Origin: Lachnospiraceae bacterium | Lineage (GTDB): Bacteria; Bacillota; Clostridia; Lachnospirales; Lachnospiraceae | Assembly (NCBI GenBank): GCA_011959925.1 | Contig: BLMD01000147.1 | Span: 1 to 50,792 of the forward strand | Direction of reading: 5' to 3' | DNA: 50,792 bases | Part shown: positions 19,339 to 28,202 of the stretch, piece by piece | How positions within the stretch are numbered: position 1 is the first letter of the stretch | How the letters are laid out: every line of letters begins with the position of its first letter | Notes under the pieces: model-generated | Databases searched by the model: none | Told to the model about the DNA's origin: nothing | The model's input: the letters and a program-made list of their open reading frames with translations, nothing else | Translations under genes and position numbers: made by a program

Positions 19339-19758
19339 AAGATGCATTGTACGGGAATATGAATACAGAAAGGATGAGGCTTATGAGAAAAAGAATTATG
19401 GCGGCTATGTTAGCGGCAGGAATTTTGTGTGCAGTAGTTCCAACGTCTGTGTATGCAGGAAGCGCCAGCACAAACGTAGGAAATTACAGACTCAATGTAG
19501 AATGCCGGTCGAACGGATCTACACATACGATTAACGCGCTTACCGGGGCGAGTTATCCAAGCGGATCCGGACAGGTAAGATACTCGATCAACGGACAAAC
19601 TTATACAAAAGCCGTAAATGGATCGTCTTATCAAAGCTATTGGACGGGAACATTCAACACGGCAGGAAGCATGATTTATGCAAAAACATCCGGTTACGGA
19701 AGCACGGTAACGGCATATCCCTAAACGTTAATAAATGAAATCCCGTACAGTGCATCTT
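19339..19758. repeat. 18-bp inverted repeat enclosing a small secreted-protein gene
   Basis: AAGATGCATTGTACGGGA at 19339-19356 matches the reverse complement of TCCCGTACAGTGCATCTT at 19741-19758 in 17 of 18 bases; the one difference still pairs as U-G in RNA. The arms enclose only the ribosome site, the gene (19383-19724) and a few bases. The three bases outside each arm read ATG on both sides. Confidence 0.75.
19383..19724 (+). CDS. Small secreted protein, function unknown
   Basis: A 113-residue precursor with a clear signal peptide (basic MRKR, hydrophobic stretch, VYA as probable cleavage site near residue 26), leaving a mature protein of about 87 residues rich in Ser, Gly, Thr, Tyr and Asn, with a single Cys and no membrane span. 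ATG 19383 is used, with AAAGGA 8 nt before it. It resembles small beta-rich exported proteins or secreted bacteriocin-like peptides, but I recognise no family; the lactococcin 972 motif pattern is absent. It has its own strong promoter and is followed by two lipoproteins and an ABC transporter in the same direction, which suggests a shared role in export, immunity or sensing. Confidence 0.72.
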   Translation: MRKRIMAAMLAAGILCAVVPTSVYAGSASTNVGNYRLNVECRSNGSTHTINALTGASYPSGSGQVRYSINGQTYTKAVNGSSYQSYWTGTFNTAGSMIYAKTSGYGSTVTAYP

Positions 19759-19819
19759 ATGTAGGGCATGTTAGGATCGAATGATGAGGATCGATCCGTT
19801 CTATCAAAAGGAAGTGTAT

Positions 19820-21448
19820 ATGAAAAAAAAGAAAATTACGGTTTTCGGCGTTTTTCTGCTGGCGGTTTTGTTTTCTGCCTGTGGTACGGACCAGAAACAG
19901 CTTGCGGAAGAATCCGAAGTGAATACAGAAGAGGCGGAACGTGAATCGGATGAATTGTCTGTGCAGGCAGATGAAGACGTTTTAATCTGGAGAATAGATT
20001 CTCCTCTGGATGCAGAGGAGTCGGAAATAACGAAAGAAATGATTTCTGTCTGGCAGGAACCGTTAAACCGTCTTCTGAAGGAGAAAGGAGCGGACTATTC
20101 CGTTTTGATCGAACCGATCCTTCGGACAGACGGGGGAGAAGATCCTGTTACAACCGCAGACGAATTGGAACAGTTAAAAAAATCTGGAAGCCGGACAGAC
20201 ATAATCACACTTCTTTCTGCAACACAGCAGGAAGATTTGAACGGATATGAACTGACGTATCCGGAGTGTGTAAAAAGAGACCTTCTGCAGCCGTTTGGAA
20301 ATCTTCTGATGATGCACGAAGACGATGCGTCACAGAACGGCGTATTTTCCGGGGAGCAGTGGAAACGTCTGTCGGAATCTTTGTGTGAACAAGATCTGGC
20401 GCGTGCGGATCTTAACGGGACGGCATACGGAATTTCCGCTGTTCTTCCGGCAATGAAGGCGGTTGTGTATGCAAAGGAGAGCATGAGCCGGTACGGGATC
20501 CGGCAGGAAGATCTCTCCAGCCGGATTTTTGAAAATGAAGCCGTATTTCAGCGCGTGAAAGAAGCTTCGAAAGAGGCGCCTTACGGGATTTTGTCCGGAG
20601 ACGTCAGGCAGAAGCTGGGGTTTTGGATCGTGAGTCCTACCAACAGCGTGGCATTGGGAACGGATGGAACGTTTGTAAATATAACGGAGACAAAAGAATT
20701 CCGGGAATATTTACAGACGCTTATGGACTGGAAACAAAAAGGGCTGGTTGAAGTGATCGGGGACAAACAGACGACCTATTTTGCACAGGATTATTCGTCC
20801 GGAATCAATTATTGCGATCAGCCATACGAGACGGACGTAACGATATTTATGGGAAGCACAGAAGAAGTAATTTCTGCATTTGTAGTCCCCAATGAAGCAG
20901 AGCCGGTGATCGATCCGTATTGGGGAGACAGCAAGGTATGCATTGCTTCCTGGAGCAAAAAGAAAGAAGAAGCCGCAGATTTTATCGTGCGGCTGTTTAC
21001 GGATCCTGAAATTGCAGATTTGATTCAGTATGGAAGAGAAGGAGAGGAATACGAATTAGACGGCGCCGTGCTGCATGTCCGCCCGGAATCCAATATTATT
21101 CTGCGCATTTTCGGCGGACAGTATACGAATCCTCTGATCGGTCATTCTACGGCATTTATGCCAAAAGAGAAGACAGCGTATGCAGAACGTTTCCATGAGA
21201 CATATGACGCAGAGCTTCCGGACGGATTTCGGTTGGATCCGGCGCCGGTGTTACAGGAAATTGCAGAAACAAATCAGATCTTCGGTTATGAAAGCGGATC
21301 GGATACGGCGAGAAAGATCGTGAGACTTGAGTTCGACGATGTAGACCGGGTGATTGCAGATATCACCAGAGAGTTAAAAGCGGCGGGGATGGACCGGATT
21401 GTAAAAGAGGCAAATCGCCAGCTGGCAGAGTGGAAGAAGGGAACGTGA
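19820..21448 (+). CDS. Lipoprotein resembling an ABC-transporter solute-binding protein
   Basis: A 542-residue lipoprotein; ATG 19820 has AAAAGGAAG before it. The signal ends in the lipobox FSAC. The body looks like a family-1 extracellular solute-binding protein: an acidic linker after the cysteine, an N-terminal lobe with a long segment ending near TAYGISAVLPAMKAVVY, and the typical late block KVCIASWSKKKEEAADFIVRLFTDPE. No sugar-type permease follows; the next genes are another lipoprotein and an ABC-2-type transporter. The substrate is unknown, and it may serve as a surface receptor. Confidence 0.75.
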   Translation: MKKKKITVFGVFLLAVLFSACGTDQKQLAEESEVNTEEAERESDELSVQADEDVLIWRIDSPLDAEESEITKEMISVWQEPLNRLLKEKGADYSVLIEPILRTDGGEDPVTTADELEQLKKSGSRTDIITLLSATQQEDLNGYELTYPECVKRDLLQPFGNLLMMHEDDASQNGVFSGEQWKRLSESLCEQDLARADLNGTAYGISAVLPAMKAVVYAKESMSRYGIRQEDLSSRIFENEAVFQRVKEASKEAPYGILSGDVRQKLGFWIVSPTNSVALGTDGTFVNITETKEFREYLQTLMDWKQKGLVEVIGDKQTTYFAQDYSSGINYCDQPYETDVTIFMGSTEEVISAFVVPNEAEPVIDPYWGDSKVCIASWSKKKEEAADFIVRLFTDPEIADLIQYGREGEEYELDGAVLHVRPESNIILRIFGGQYTNPLIGHSTAFMPKEKTAYAERFHETYDAELPDGFRLDPAPVLQEIAETNQIFGYESGSDTARKIVRLEFDDVDRVIADITRELKAAGMDRIVKEANRQLAEWKKGT

Positions 21449-21452
21449 TCAA

Positions 21453-22715
21453 ATGAAAAAAAGAAATCTCGTGATACTTGTGTTTTTATGTCTGCTGACG
21501 GGATGCATGCAAAAGGATCGTTTTCTGGGAAACAGGGGAAAAGAAACGAATGCATTTCAGACGTATTTTGCGTATGAAACGGCAATCGATACGCCGGACG
21601 GTTTTTATTATGCGGATGACCGGGGATTTTTGTATTATTTTGATTATGCGGCAGAAGCAGAGACGATTGTCTGTAACCGGCCGAACTGCAAGCATGAGGA
21701 CTGGTCAGAGCGCACGCCCAAAGAGGAACGCTGCAGCGCCTATGTCGGAGGGACGGCGACAGGATTTGAAAATCAGGGAAAGCTGTATTTGATGGAATCG
21801 GATTATAGTGAGAACAATCGGCGACGGATTCGTATCGTAGAATCGGATTTAGACCGTACGAACCAGAGAGAAGTAAGCGTGCTGGATTGTGATTCTATTT
21901 TCAGTTATGCGGTAAAGGATCACATGTTATATGCGGTCATACAAAAAGGCGAACGGGTGAAAAACGAAAACGGTTCCTGGGAAAGCGGAAGCAGCGCAAA
22001 AAGCAGTTTCTGCAGGATCGATTTGACAGACGGCGCCATGGATGTGCTGTTGGAACGGGAAGGTTACAGCAATGTGATTACGATACTGGCGGCTTGTGGC
22101 AATACGCTGTATCTGGAGTATTCGTATTTTGAACAGCCGTTTGACGGAACCAATTACAAAGAAGCCAGGCAGCATGCAGAGATTTATGCGTATTCTTTGG
22201 AAGGCGGCGGAAAAGGCGGCACTTCTATGCCGTCCGGCGAGATAGAAGAAATTTTGACAGGGTTTAAGAAAGACCAGATTCTTGGAGCCGCCGTAGTGGA
22301 CGGTACCATGTTTGTAAAAACGGCGCCGATGGATCGAAGTATGAACGAAAAGGAAGAAACGGTCTGTGCATTAAAAAAGATATCCTTATCTACAGAGGAA
22401 GAAACGCTTCTGGCAGAGACGTCCGGCAGATTTATGCTGTTTCAGACATACGCCGTTTATACCAAAGATAACGAAGCCGGTGGATTTGTTTATGATTTTC
22501 AGACAGAAAAAGAAATTGCGGTTCCCGATATGAAAATTCAGGAATTTTATCCCAATTATACGGCAGGTGAGTATATTTACGGCTATTTATACCATGAAGC
22601 TGCCGGGACATCCGAAAAATGTTTTATTTTGCGTTCGGATTTGATGGAGGGAAAAGACAGTTTTCTGCTGCTGCATGACGCAGATCAAAACAGGTCGGCG
22701 GACGCTGTCCGGTAA
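21453..22715 (+). CDS. Lipoprotein with repeated beta-propeller-like strands
   Basis: A 420-residue lipoprotein (signal ending LLTGC), starting 4 bases after the preceding gene. The sequence has repeated short blocks such as GFYYADDRGFLYYFDY, NQGKLYLMESDY and AACGNTLYLEYSY, like blades of a propeller, and a cysteine cluster CNRPNCKHEDW (about residues 70-80), seen in many uncharacterised clostridial lipoproteins. No enzyme motif is visible. It is in one operon with the solute-binding-like lipoprotein and the ABC genes. Confidence 0.72.
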   Translation: MKKRNLVILVFLCLLTGCMQKDRFLGNRGKETNAFQTYFAYETAIDTPDGFYYADDRGFLYYFDYAAEAETIVCNRPNCKHEDWSERTPKEERCSAYVGGTATGFENQGKLYLMESDYSENNRRRIRIVESDLDRTNQREVSVLDCDSIFSYAVKDHMLYAVIQKGERVKNENGSWESGSSAKSSFCRIDLTDGAMDVLLEREGYSNVITILAACGNTLYLEYSYFEQPFDGTNYKEARQHAEIYAYSLEGGGKGGTSMPSGEIEEILTGFKKDQILGAAVVDGTMFVKTAPMDRSMNEKEETVCALKKISLSTEEETLLAETSGRFMLFQTYAVYTKDNEAGGFVYDFQTEKEIAVPDMKIQEFYPNYTAGEYIYGYLYHEAAGTSEKCFILRSDLMEGKDSFLLLHDADQNRSADAVR

Positions 22716-22738
22716 GTCATTCATAAGGGAGGGATCTT

Positions 22739-23668
22739 ATGATTTTAACGGTAAAACATTTGGTTAAAACATATCCCGTGCAAAGAACTCTTTCAAAAAA
22801 AATTTTGGGGAGAGGGTATGGGAAGAAAGAAAAGAAAACCGTTTTAAAAGGTTTGAATCTGGAGCTGGAAGCCGGCGTGTATGCGCTGCTTGGGCCAAAC
22901 GGCGCAGGAAAAAGCACGTTTATGAATCTGATTACCGGAAACCTGGAACCGGATGAGGGGGAAATTTTATACGACGGGCAGCCAATTGCCGAGATGGGAT
23001 CGTCATTTCGGGAAATTTTAGGGTTTATGCCGCAGCAGCAGGGATTGTATGAAAATTTTACCGCATTTCGTTTCCTCTCTTATATGGCGGCATTAAAAGG
23101 GATGAGTAAAGAACAGGCAAAACGGGAAATACCATGGGCATTGGATCGTGTGCATCTGACAAAAGAAGCGCATCAGAAGATCGGCGCTTTTTCCGGAGGT
23201 ATGAAGCAGCGCCTTCTTGTGGCGCAGGCAATGATGAACGATCCGAAAGTATTGATTTTAGACGAACCTACCGCAGGGTTAGATCCCAAAGAACGTATCC
23301 GCATCCGAAACGTTATTTCCGAAATTGCAATGGGAAAGATCGTTATTTTTGCTACGCATGTCGTTTCGGATATCGAACAGATTGCCAGGGAAGTCATCTT
23401 ATTAAACGACGGAGAGATCCTTGCGAAGGAAACTGTGGATGCATTGTGCGAACGGATCGAAGGAAAAGTATTTGAAGCGGAAGTGGAACAGGAAGCATTT
23501 GAACAGATGCAGAAAAGGTTTCTCGTACGCGGCGTTACAAAACGTAAAGGAAAAATCGCGGTACGCTTCCTGGCAGAAGAACCGCCCCGGGACATCAGCG
23601 CCTCCCCCCTCCCCCCAGACCTAGAAGACGTGTATATTTACCTCATGCGACCACTCCGGAAGGAGTAG
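22739..23668 (+). CDS. ABC transporter ATP-binding protein
   Basis: A 309-residue ATPase: Walker A GPNGAGKST, Q-loop region FMPQQQG, signature FSGGMKQRL, Walker B VLILDEPTAGLD and a switch His in ATHVVSD. The domain order and the C-terminal extension fit the drug/peptide ABC-2 exporter class. GGGAGGG gives a good ribosome site. The last codons (LMRPLRKE) lie inside a hairpin repeat, so the natural C-terminus was probably changed when that repeat arose. It should pair with the permease just downstream. Confidence 0.93.
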   Translation: MILTVKHLVKTYPVQRTLSKKILGRGYGKKEKKTVLKGLNLELEAGVYALLGPNGAGKSTFMNLITGNLEPDEGEILYDGQPIAEMGSSFREILGFMPQQQGLYENFTAFRFLSYMAALKGMSKEQAKREIPWALDRVHLTKEAHQKIGAFSGGMKQRLLVAQAMMNDPKVLILDEPTAGLDPKERIRIRNVISEIAMGKIVIFATHVVSDIEQIAREVILLNDGEILAKETVDALCERIEGKVFEAEVEQEAFEQMQKRFLVRGVTKRKGKIAVRFLAEEPPRDISASPLPPDLEDVYIYLMRPLRKE

Positions 23669-23739
23669 GTCATAAAGGTATGCCCGAAGGGTGTTACCTC
23701 ATGCGACCACCCCGGAAGGGGTAGGTCATAAAGGTATGC
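23638..23739. repeat. Two-copy 46-bp hairpin repeat with compensatory changes
   Basis: Copies at 23638-23683 and 23694-23739 are identical except for two positions. Each holds a stem closed by a GGAA loop: ACTCC/GGAGT in the first and ACCCC/GGGGT in the second, flanked by GACC and GGTC. The two differences are a T-to-C and the opposite A-to-G, so the stem is kept. Between them AGGTA and TACCT can also pair. The first copy overlaps the end of the ABC ATPase gene. Confidence 0.8.
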
Positions 23740-23771
23740 AGAATTTTGTGTAAGTTGAAGGGAGGGATAGG

Positions 23772-26042
23772 ATGAGAGGATTTTTCAGTGAAATGCAAAA
23801 GACCATCGTTCGCCTGCCGGTATTTGGCGTCGTTTGCGCTGCTTTGATTTTAAACGCCTGTCTCTGTTATACAAAGGCTGCCGATGATGTGATTGAAAAC
23901 GGCGCCTATAAAAAAGCAAACGCATACTTAATGCAGTGTGGTGATTCCGTGCGTTCGGAATTTCTGGCAGATTACGGAAAACAGCTGGAAGCCGGAGAAT
24001 GGGAAGATGAATTATTATTTTCGGAGGATGTGTTTATCGAGCAGCGCCTGGTGCGGGAATTGGAACAACGGGTGCGGCAGGTGGAAGAATACCCGGATTA
24101 TGTACAGGGTATTTTGGATAAAGCAAAGAAACAGGACATTTCCATTTTCCGAAACGTTTCTGCTTATACAAAAAGAGATGTAACGGCGGCAGCTGCAGCA
24201 TTTGCTCCTTTGGCAGACACAAAGCCGCGGTTTGTCAACAGCGATGCGTTTTTACAGGCGACGGAATTTCCGGTGACGGATGCCATTGCACTTGCCGTGT
24301 TGTTTTATCTGGTGGTTTCCATGGTGGTTTATGAAAAGGAACACGGATTGTTTCGTCTGCTCCGGAGTACGAAAGACGGACGGGAAACGCTGATTCGTTC
24401 AAAAATGGAAACAGGAGCTGTATCGGCAGCTGCGCTTGCGGTTTTATTCTGGATACAAAACCTGGGAATGGGGATATTCAAATACGGGGCGATCGATTGG
24501 TCGGCTCCGCTGCAGTCGGTGTATGGGTATGACGGTTCGGCGCTTCGTGTAACGATCGGACAGTATCTGATTTTGTTTTTGCTCACAAAAGTGCTTGTGT
24601 ATGCGGCGATTTCTCTTTTGATCCTCTATTTTGGGATGAAAGCTTCCAATACAATGGAAATCTATCTGGGCGTTTGTCTGACGGCGGCGGGATCGGCGGC
24701 ATGTTATGTGATCGGCGAATTTTCGGGTTTTTATATTCTGCATTATGCAAATTTGATTTTTTTTACCGGAGTATCGTCCTGGTATCGGTTTTATTTCAAT
24801 CTGAATCTGTTTGGATATCCGGTTTCCATTACGCTGTTTTCCCTGGTCTGTATCGTTTCCTTTGGGGCTGCTATGGGATATGCGAATCGGAAACTGTTTA
24901 CGGGAAAGAATTTTTCGTCGGAAATCAGGCGCGTTCGGCTGCTGCATACAGGAAGAAAAAAGACGCCTGACGTTTCGTTATGTTCCCACGAACGGTATAA
25001 GCTTTTTATTTCCGAAAAGGGTTTGGCGCTGATTTTACTTGCAGCGCTTGGAAGTGTATGGATGTATGGACAGACAAGTTTTTATCTGGATCGGGAAGAA
25101 CAGTATTATAAAGAGTATATGGAGCATCTGGCGGGAGATCTGAATGAAGAAAAAGAGAACTTTTTAAAGGAAGAGGCAGAACAGTTTGCTTCTTATGAGT
25201 CTTTGCTGACGGAGAAACAGCTTGCTTATGAAGAAAAAAAGATATCGGAAGCAGAGATGGCGGCGGTTTTGCGTTTGGCTTCGGAAAAGCTGGAACCAAA
25301 ATCGGCGTTTGAGCGGCTGTTGGATCGTGTGGATTATGCTAGAGAACATGGTACGCCGTTGGTCTATGAAAGCGGCTATCTGAAGCTTTTTGGGCTTGGA
25401 TATTCCGGCTATCGGGAAGATATGGAACATACGGTTTTTCTGGTTTTGGTTTTGGCATTGTTTACGACGCCGTTTTGTGCAGGGGAGTATTCCAGGGGAT
25501 TGATGAAATTGATTTTATCCCAGAAGTACGGCAGAAGAAAGACGCTGGCCGCAAAGTGGAAGGCGGTATGGCTTGGGGTGGTTTGCATCTATGCGATTAT
25601 TTATCTGCCGCAGCTTTTTGTGACAGGAAAGATGTATGGATATGCGGGGATCGGAGAACATATTTCTGCAATACCGCAGGTATCCTCTGCTTTTTCGGAT
25701 TGTCCGATTTGGGCGTACCTGCTGTTTGTGTACGGATTTCGGTTTCTGGCGGTTTGTGCAACGGCTTTATTTCTGATGGCAGTATCGGTCGGTCGAAAAA
25801 ATGTTGCCGGGGCAATTTCATTCTCGCTGATTATTCTGGCAGTTCCGGCGGGGCTGCATCTGGCGGGGATTTACGAATTGGACCGGTGTTCGTTCAATGC
25901 GGTTTATTCCGTTCATATGGCGTTAAATGGCAGGAATATAGGAGCAGCTGTGGGAATCTCTGCCATTCTTTTGCTTTGGACAGCGGGTTCGGTGGTTTAC
26001 CTGGCTCGTACTTTGGGAAATGAGACAGATAAATCAAAATAG
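23772..26042 (+). CDS. Large ABC transporter permease
   Basis: A 756-residue membrane protein that should pair with the ATPase upstream. One span near the N-terminus (about 15-33) is followed by an extracytoplasmic loop (to about 165), a block of spans (about 170-375), a second anchor near 415-435, a charged likely coiled-coil loop (about 440-540) and a final block of spans (about 555-750). This duplicated layout fits ABC-2-type exporters. GGGAGGGATAGG lies before the ATG. The substrate is unknown; the nearby secreted protein is a candidate. Confidence 0.8.
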   Translation: MRGFFSEMQKTIVRLPVFGVVCAALILNACLCYTKAADDVIENGAYKKANAYLMQCGDSVRSEFLADYGKQLEAGEWEDELLFSEDVFIEQRLVRELEQRVRQVEEYPDYVQGILDKAKKQDISIFRNVSAYTKRDVTAAAAAFAPLADTKPRFVNSDAFLQATEFPVTDAIALAVLFYLVVSMVVYEKEHGLFRLLRSTKDGRETLIRSKMETGAVSAAALAVLFWIQNLGMGIFKYGAIDWSAPLQSVYGYDGSALRVTIGQYLILFLLTKVLVYAAISLLILYFGMKASNTMEIYLGVCLTAAGSAACYVIGEFSGFYILHYANLIFFTGVSSWYRFYFNLNLFGYPVSITLFSLVCIVSFGAAMGYANRKLFTGKNFSSEIRRVRLLHTGRKKTPDVSLCSHERYKLFISEKGLALILLAALGSVWMYGQTSFYLDREEQYYKEYMEHLAGDLNEEKENFLKEEAEQFASYESLLTEKQLAYEEKKISEAEMAAVLRLASEKLEPKSAFERLLDRVDYAREHGTPLVYESGYLKLFGLGYSGYREDMEHTVFLVLVLALFTTPFCAGEYSRGLMKLILSQKYGRRKTLAAKWKAVWLGVVCIYAIIYLPQLFVTGKMYGYAGIGEHISAIPQVSSAFSDCPIWAYLLFVYGFRFLAVCATALFLMAVSVGRKNVAGAISFSLIILAVPAGLHLAGIYELDRCSFNAVYSVHMALNGRNIGAAVGISAILLLWTAGSVVYLARTLGNETDKSK

Positions 26043-26110
26043 AGAAAACTTGAAAAAATAATTTTATATCCCTTTCGGGTTTCATGCATCTATTATTTCA
26101 CCATAAAATT

Positions 26111-26176
26111 CCTTATAGTTGCTTTCTGGAAACTGCACACGCAGTATCATGGAAGGGGCTATAAGGATTATTTTTT
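26111..26176 (+). terminator. Probable terminator after the ABC permease
   Basis: CCTTATAG (26111-26118) pairs with CTATAAGG (26159-26166); an inner hairpin ACTGC/GCAGT lies in the loop, and a T6 run (26171-26176) follows, with another T-run a little later. The long loop makes it unusual. Confidence 0.55.
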
Positions 26177-26265
26177 ATAAAATTTTTTTGCAGAAAGTAC
26201 AGAATGTGAGGTCTGCTTTTTTGTCTTAAAATACATGTATTTATTTGTGAATTGTTTAAAAATTC

Positions 26266-26295
26266 TTGCAAAATAAACAGTAACAATGATATAAT
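26266..26295 (+). promoter_or_regulatory. Extended -10 promoter of the polymerase/surface protein pair
   Basis: TTGCAA (26266-26271), 18-bp spacer, perfect TATAAT (26290-26295) preceded by TGA. Confidence 0.7.
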
Positions 26296-26326
26296 CATAT
26301 TATATAAGAAAATGACTGAATTTAAT

Positions 26327-26360
26327 TCTCTGCCACAGAAGGATCCGTCTAGGGCAGAGA
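26327..26360 (+). promoter_or_regulatory. Leader hairpin
   Basis: TCTCTGCC (26327-26334) and GGCAGAGA (26353-26360) form a perfect 8-bp stem with an 18-base loop, about 25 bases from the predicted transcription start and 100 bases before the start codon. No known riboswitch pattern is seen. Confidence 0.4.
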
Positions 26361-26461
26361 GCAGAAGAGATGCATTTCTTAATGAAATTATTTATGAAAC
26401 TATTTTTATAAGCAAAAAAGAGCTGGGGAGCCGGAAAGCGGGTAAGGTATAAGAAATAAGC

Positions 26462-28174
26462 ATGGAAAGTATGTTATCAAAAAAAGAATATCGTTTTTTT
26501 AGCGGGATCGTGATCTTGTCCTTTTTTGCTTTTGGATTGTTTCCGGAATATATGGCATGTATATTCTGCGGTATACTCGGATTGTTTTTTCTGTATCTTT
26601 CCGTAACAAAAGAGAAAATTCGTTTTTATCGAAATGCAGAAAGCCTTTCGATCATCACGATTGTGATTTGCTATCTGCTTGCTGCTCTTTACGGAATCGA
26701 TGCGGGAATGAGCTGGATCGGCTTTTTAAAAATGCTGGCAATCCTCTTTTTTCTCTGCTGCGCCATGCAGATGACGGCAGAGGAAAAAGACACATTGCTG
26801 GAGAAAATTCCTGTGGCAGGATGCGTGATGACGCTTGCCGGAATCCTTTCATATCCGATCAAACCGGCATATGCATTCTTTTTTACGGCGGATCGTTTGG
26901 GCGGATTTTTTCAGTATGCAAATGTATTTGCGCTGTTTTGCCTGATCGGCTGCATTCTTTTGACAGGAAAGTTGGAAACGTGTACAGTCCGCGCAGGTCA
27001 AATCAGGATTTACCTGCAGATCCTTCTTCTGATCACAGGAATTTTGTTATCAGGGTGCAGAAGCGTATGTTTTCTGGCGGCTGGCTGCGGGATATGGATT
27101 GCCGTTCGGAAACGGACGATTCGGCTGCAGGCGTTTGCAGTCATCGGCATTACCATAACGGTTTCATTTCTTTTTGCATATCTGACAGGTAATGTGCAGA
27201 ATATCGGGCGTCTCTTTACCGCATCTTTTCATTCAAGTACACTGATCGGCAGGATTTTATATGCAAAAGACGGGCTTCGTCAGATTTTTTTACATCCGTT
27301 CGGGCTTGGTTATCTGGGATATTATTTTACAGAGCCCGCAGTGCAGACAGGTGTTTACAGTGTACGCTTTATTCATAATGATTATTTGCAGATTGCGCTT
27401 GATATCGGAATTGTTCCGGCGGTGCTTTTTTTGTATGTGCTGGGGAAAAATCTGTTTGGTAAGGGGAGAAGTTTTGAAAAACGCCTGGTGACAGCTGTAA
27501 TGGCATTGCATTTTTTCGTGGATTTTGACCTGGAATTTACGGCTGTGTGGTTCTTATTGATTTTGAATCTGAACCTGTATCACGGAACGGAAACTAATCT
27601 TACGTGGAATGGAAACAAGGTACTCTATAAGATTCTGGCAGGAGCTGCGGCAATCGCGGGAATCTATACCGGAGCCGCTATGATTCCCAGATATTTGGGA
27701 AATAATACGATATCGGCTGTTTTGCTTCCGTTTTATACGGAAGCGCAAAAAGAGATTTTGATTCAGGAAACAGACGGCGGCAGGGCGCAGCGTCTGGCAG
27801 AAAAGGTGTTAAATCAGAATGCGTATGTGGCAGAAGCATATGATATATTAGCGGTAAGGGCATTTCAGGAAAACGATTATGAAACGATGTCAGAATATAA
27901 AAAAGAGTCCGTAAGACTGCAGAAATATAATACAGAAGCCTATGAAAGATATCTTGCTCTTTTAAGCGGCGCAATCAAACAAGCGAATGAAAATAGGGAC
28001 AGCAAAACGGTAAAAAAGCTGATGAAAGATGTGATCTATCTGGACAGGCAGCGGAATCAGGTAATCGAAACGACCGATCGGCTGGCATATGAAATCCGTG
28101 ATGTGCCGGAACTCTTATTTTCAGAGGAAGCGGAAGCATATATTGTTCAGGTCAAGCGATTGCTTGGAACATAA
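26462..28174 (+). CDS. O-antigen ligase/polymerase-like membrane protein
   Basis: A 570-residue protein with about ten membrane spans in residues 10-390, including the Wzy/WaaL-type segment LLITGILLSGCRSVCFL and a following loop with FIHNDYLQIALDIG, both typical of the O-antigen ligase family that joins or polymerises glycan repeats on the outer face of the membrane. The C-terminal 150 residues are soluble and helical, TPR-like in character. No other glycan genes lie in the window, so its substrate is not evident. The ribosome site is weak (GGTAAGG, 15 bases upstream). The surface protein follows 28 bases after the stop. Confidence 0.72.
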   Translation: MESMLSKKEYRFFSGIVILSFFAFGLFPEYMACIFCGILGLFFLYLSVTKEKIRFYRNAESLSIITIVICYLLAALYGIDAGMSWIGFLKMLAILFFLCCAMQMTAEEKDTLLEKIPVAGCVMTLAGILSYPIKPAYAFFFTADRLGGFFQYANVFALFCLIGCILLTGKLETCTVRAGQIRIYLQILLLITGILLSGCRSVCFLAAGCGIWIAVRKRTIRLQAFAVIGITITVSFLFAYLTGNVQNIGRLFTASFHSSTLIGRILYAKDGLRQIFLHPFGLGYLGYYFTEPAVQTGVYSVRFIHNDYLQIALDIGIVPAVLFLYVLGKNLFGKGRSFEKRLVTAVMALHFFVDFDLEFTAVWFLLILNLNLYHGTETNLTWNGNKVLYKILAGAAAIAGIYTGAAMIPRYLGNNTISAVLLPFYTEAQKEILIQETDGGRAQRLAEKVLNQNAYVAEAYDILAVRAFQENDYETMSEYKKESVRLQKYNTEAYERYLALLSGAIKQANENRDSKTVKKLMKDVIYLDRQRNQVIETTDRLAYEIRDVPELLFSEEAEAYIVQVKRLLGT

Positions 28175-28202
28175 AATAAAAATGAACAGGGGGAAACAGT
28201 TT

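Larger units (their letters stand above)
18977..19382. other. Intergenic region between the BlaR1-like gene and the small secreted protein
   Basis: It holds the terminator at 19077-19113, a stretch of AT-rich sequence with no supportable gene, the promoter at 19301-19329 and the left arm of an 18-bp inverted repeat at 19339-19356. A possible 20-codon frame from GTG 19180 is too short to support. Confidence 0.6.
26043..26461. other. Intergenic region before the polymerase gene
   Basis: It contains a terminator (26111-26176), a strong promoter (26266-26295) and a structured leader (26327-26360). The open frame ending at 26452 has no ribosome site or recognisable similarity, so I do not call a gene. 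Confidence 0.6.

Noticed and set aside
19383-19724. Lactococcin 972-type bacteriocin
   Set aside because: Size and secretion fit, but the Tyr-Ser and His-rich pattern of that family is absent and the neighbours differ.
19336-19761. Three-base target duplication ATG around the 18-bp inverted repeat
   Set aside because: Three matching bases are too few to claim transposition; kept only as a remark.
23638-23739. CRISPR-like repeat
   Set aside because: Only two copies, a 10-base gap rather than a spacer, and no cas genes.
26252-26452. 66-codon open frame before the polymerase gene
   Set aside because: Its start precedes the promoter, and the internal ATG at 26312 has no ribosome site; it overlaps the leader hairpin.
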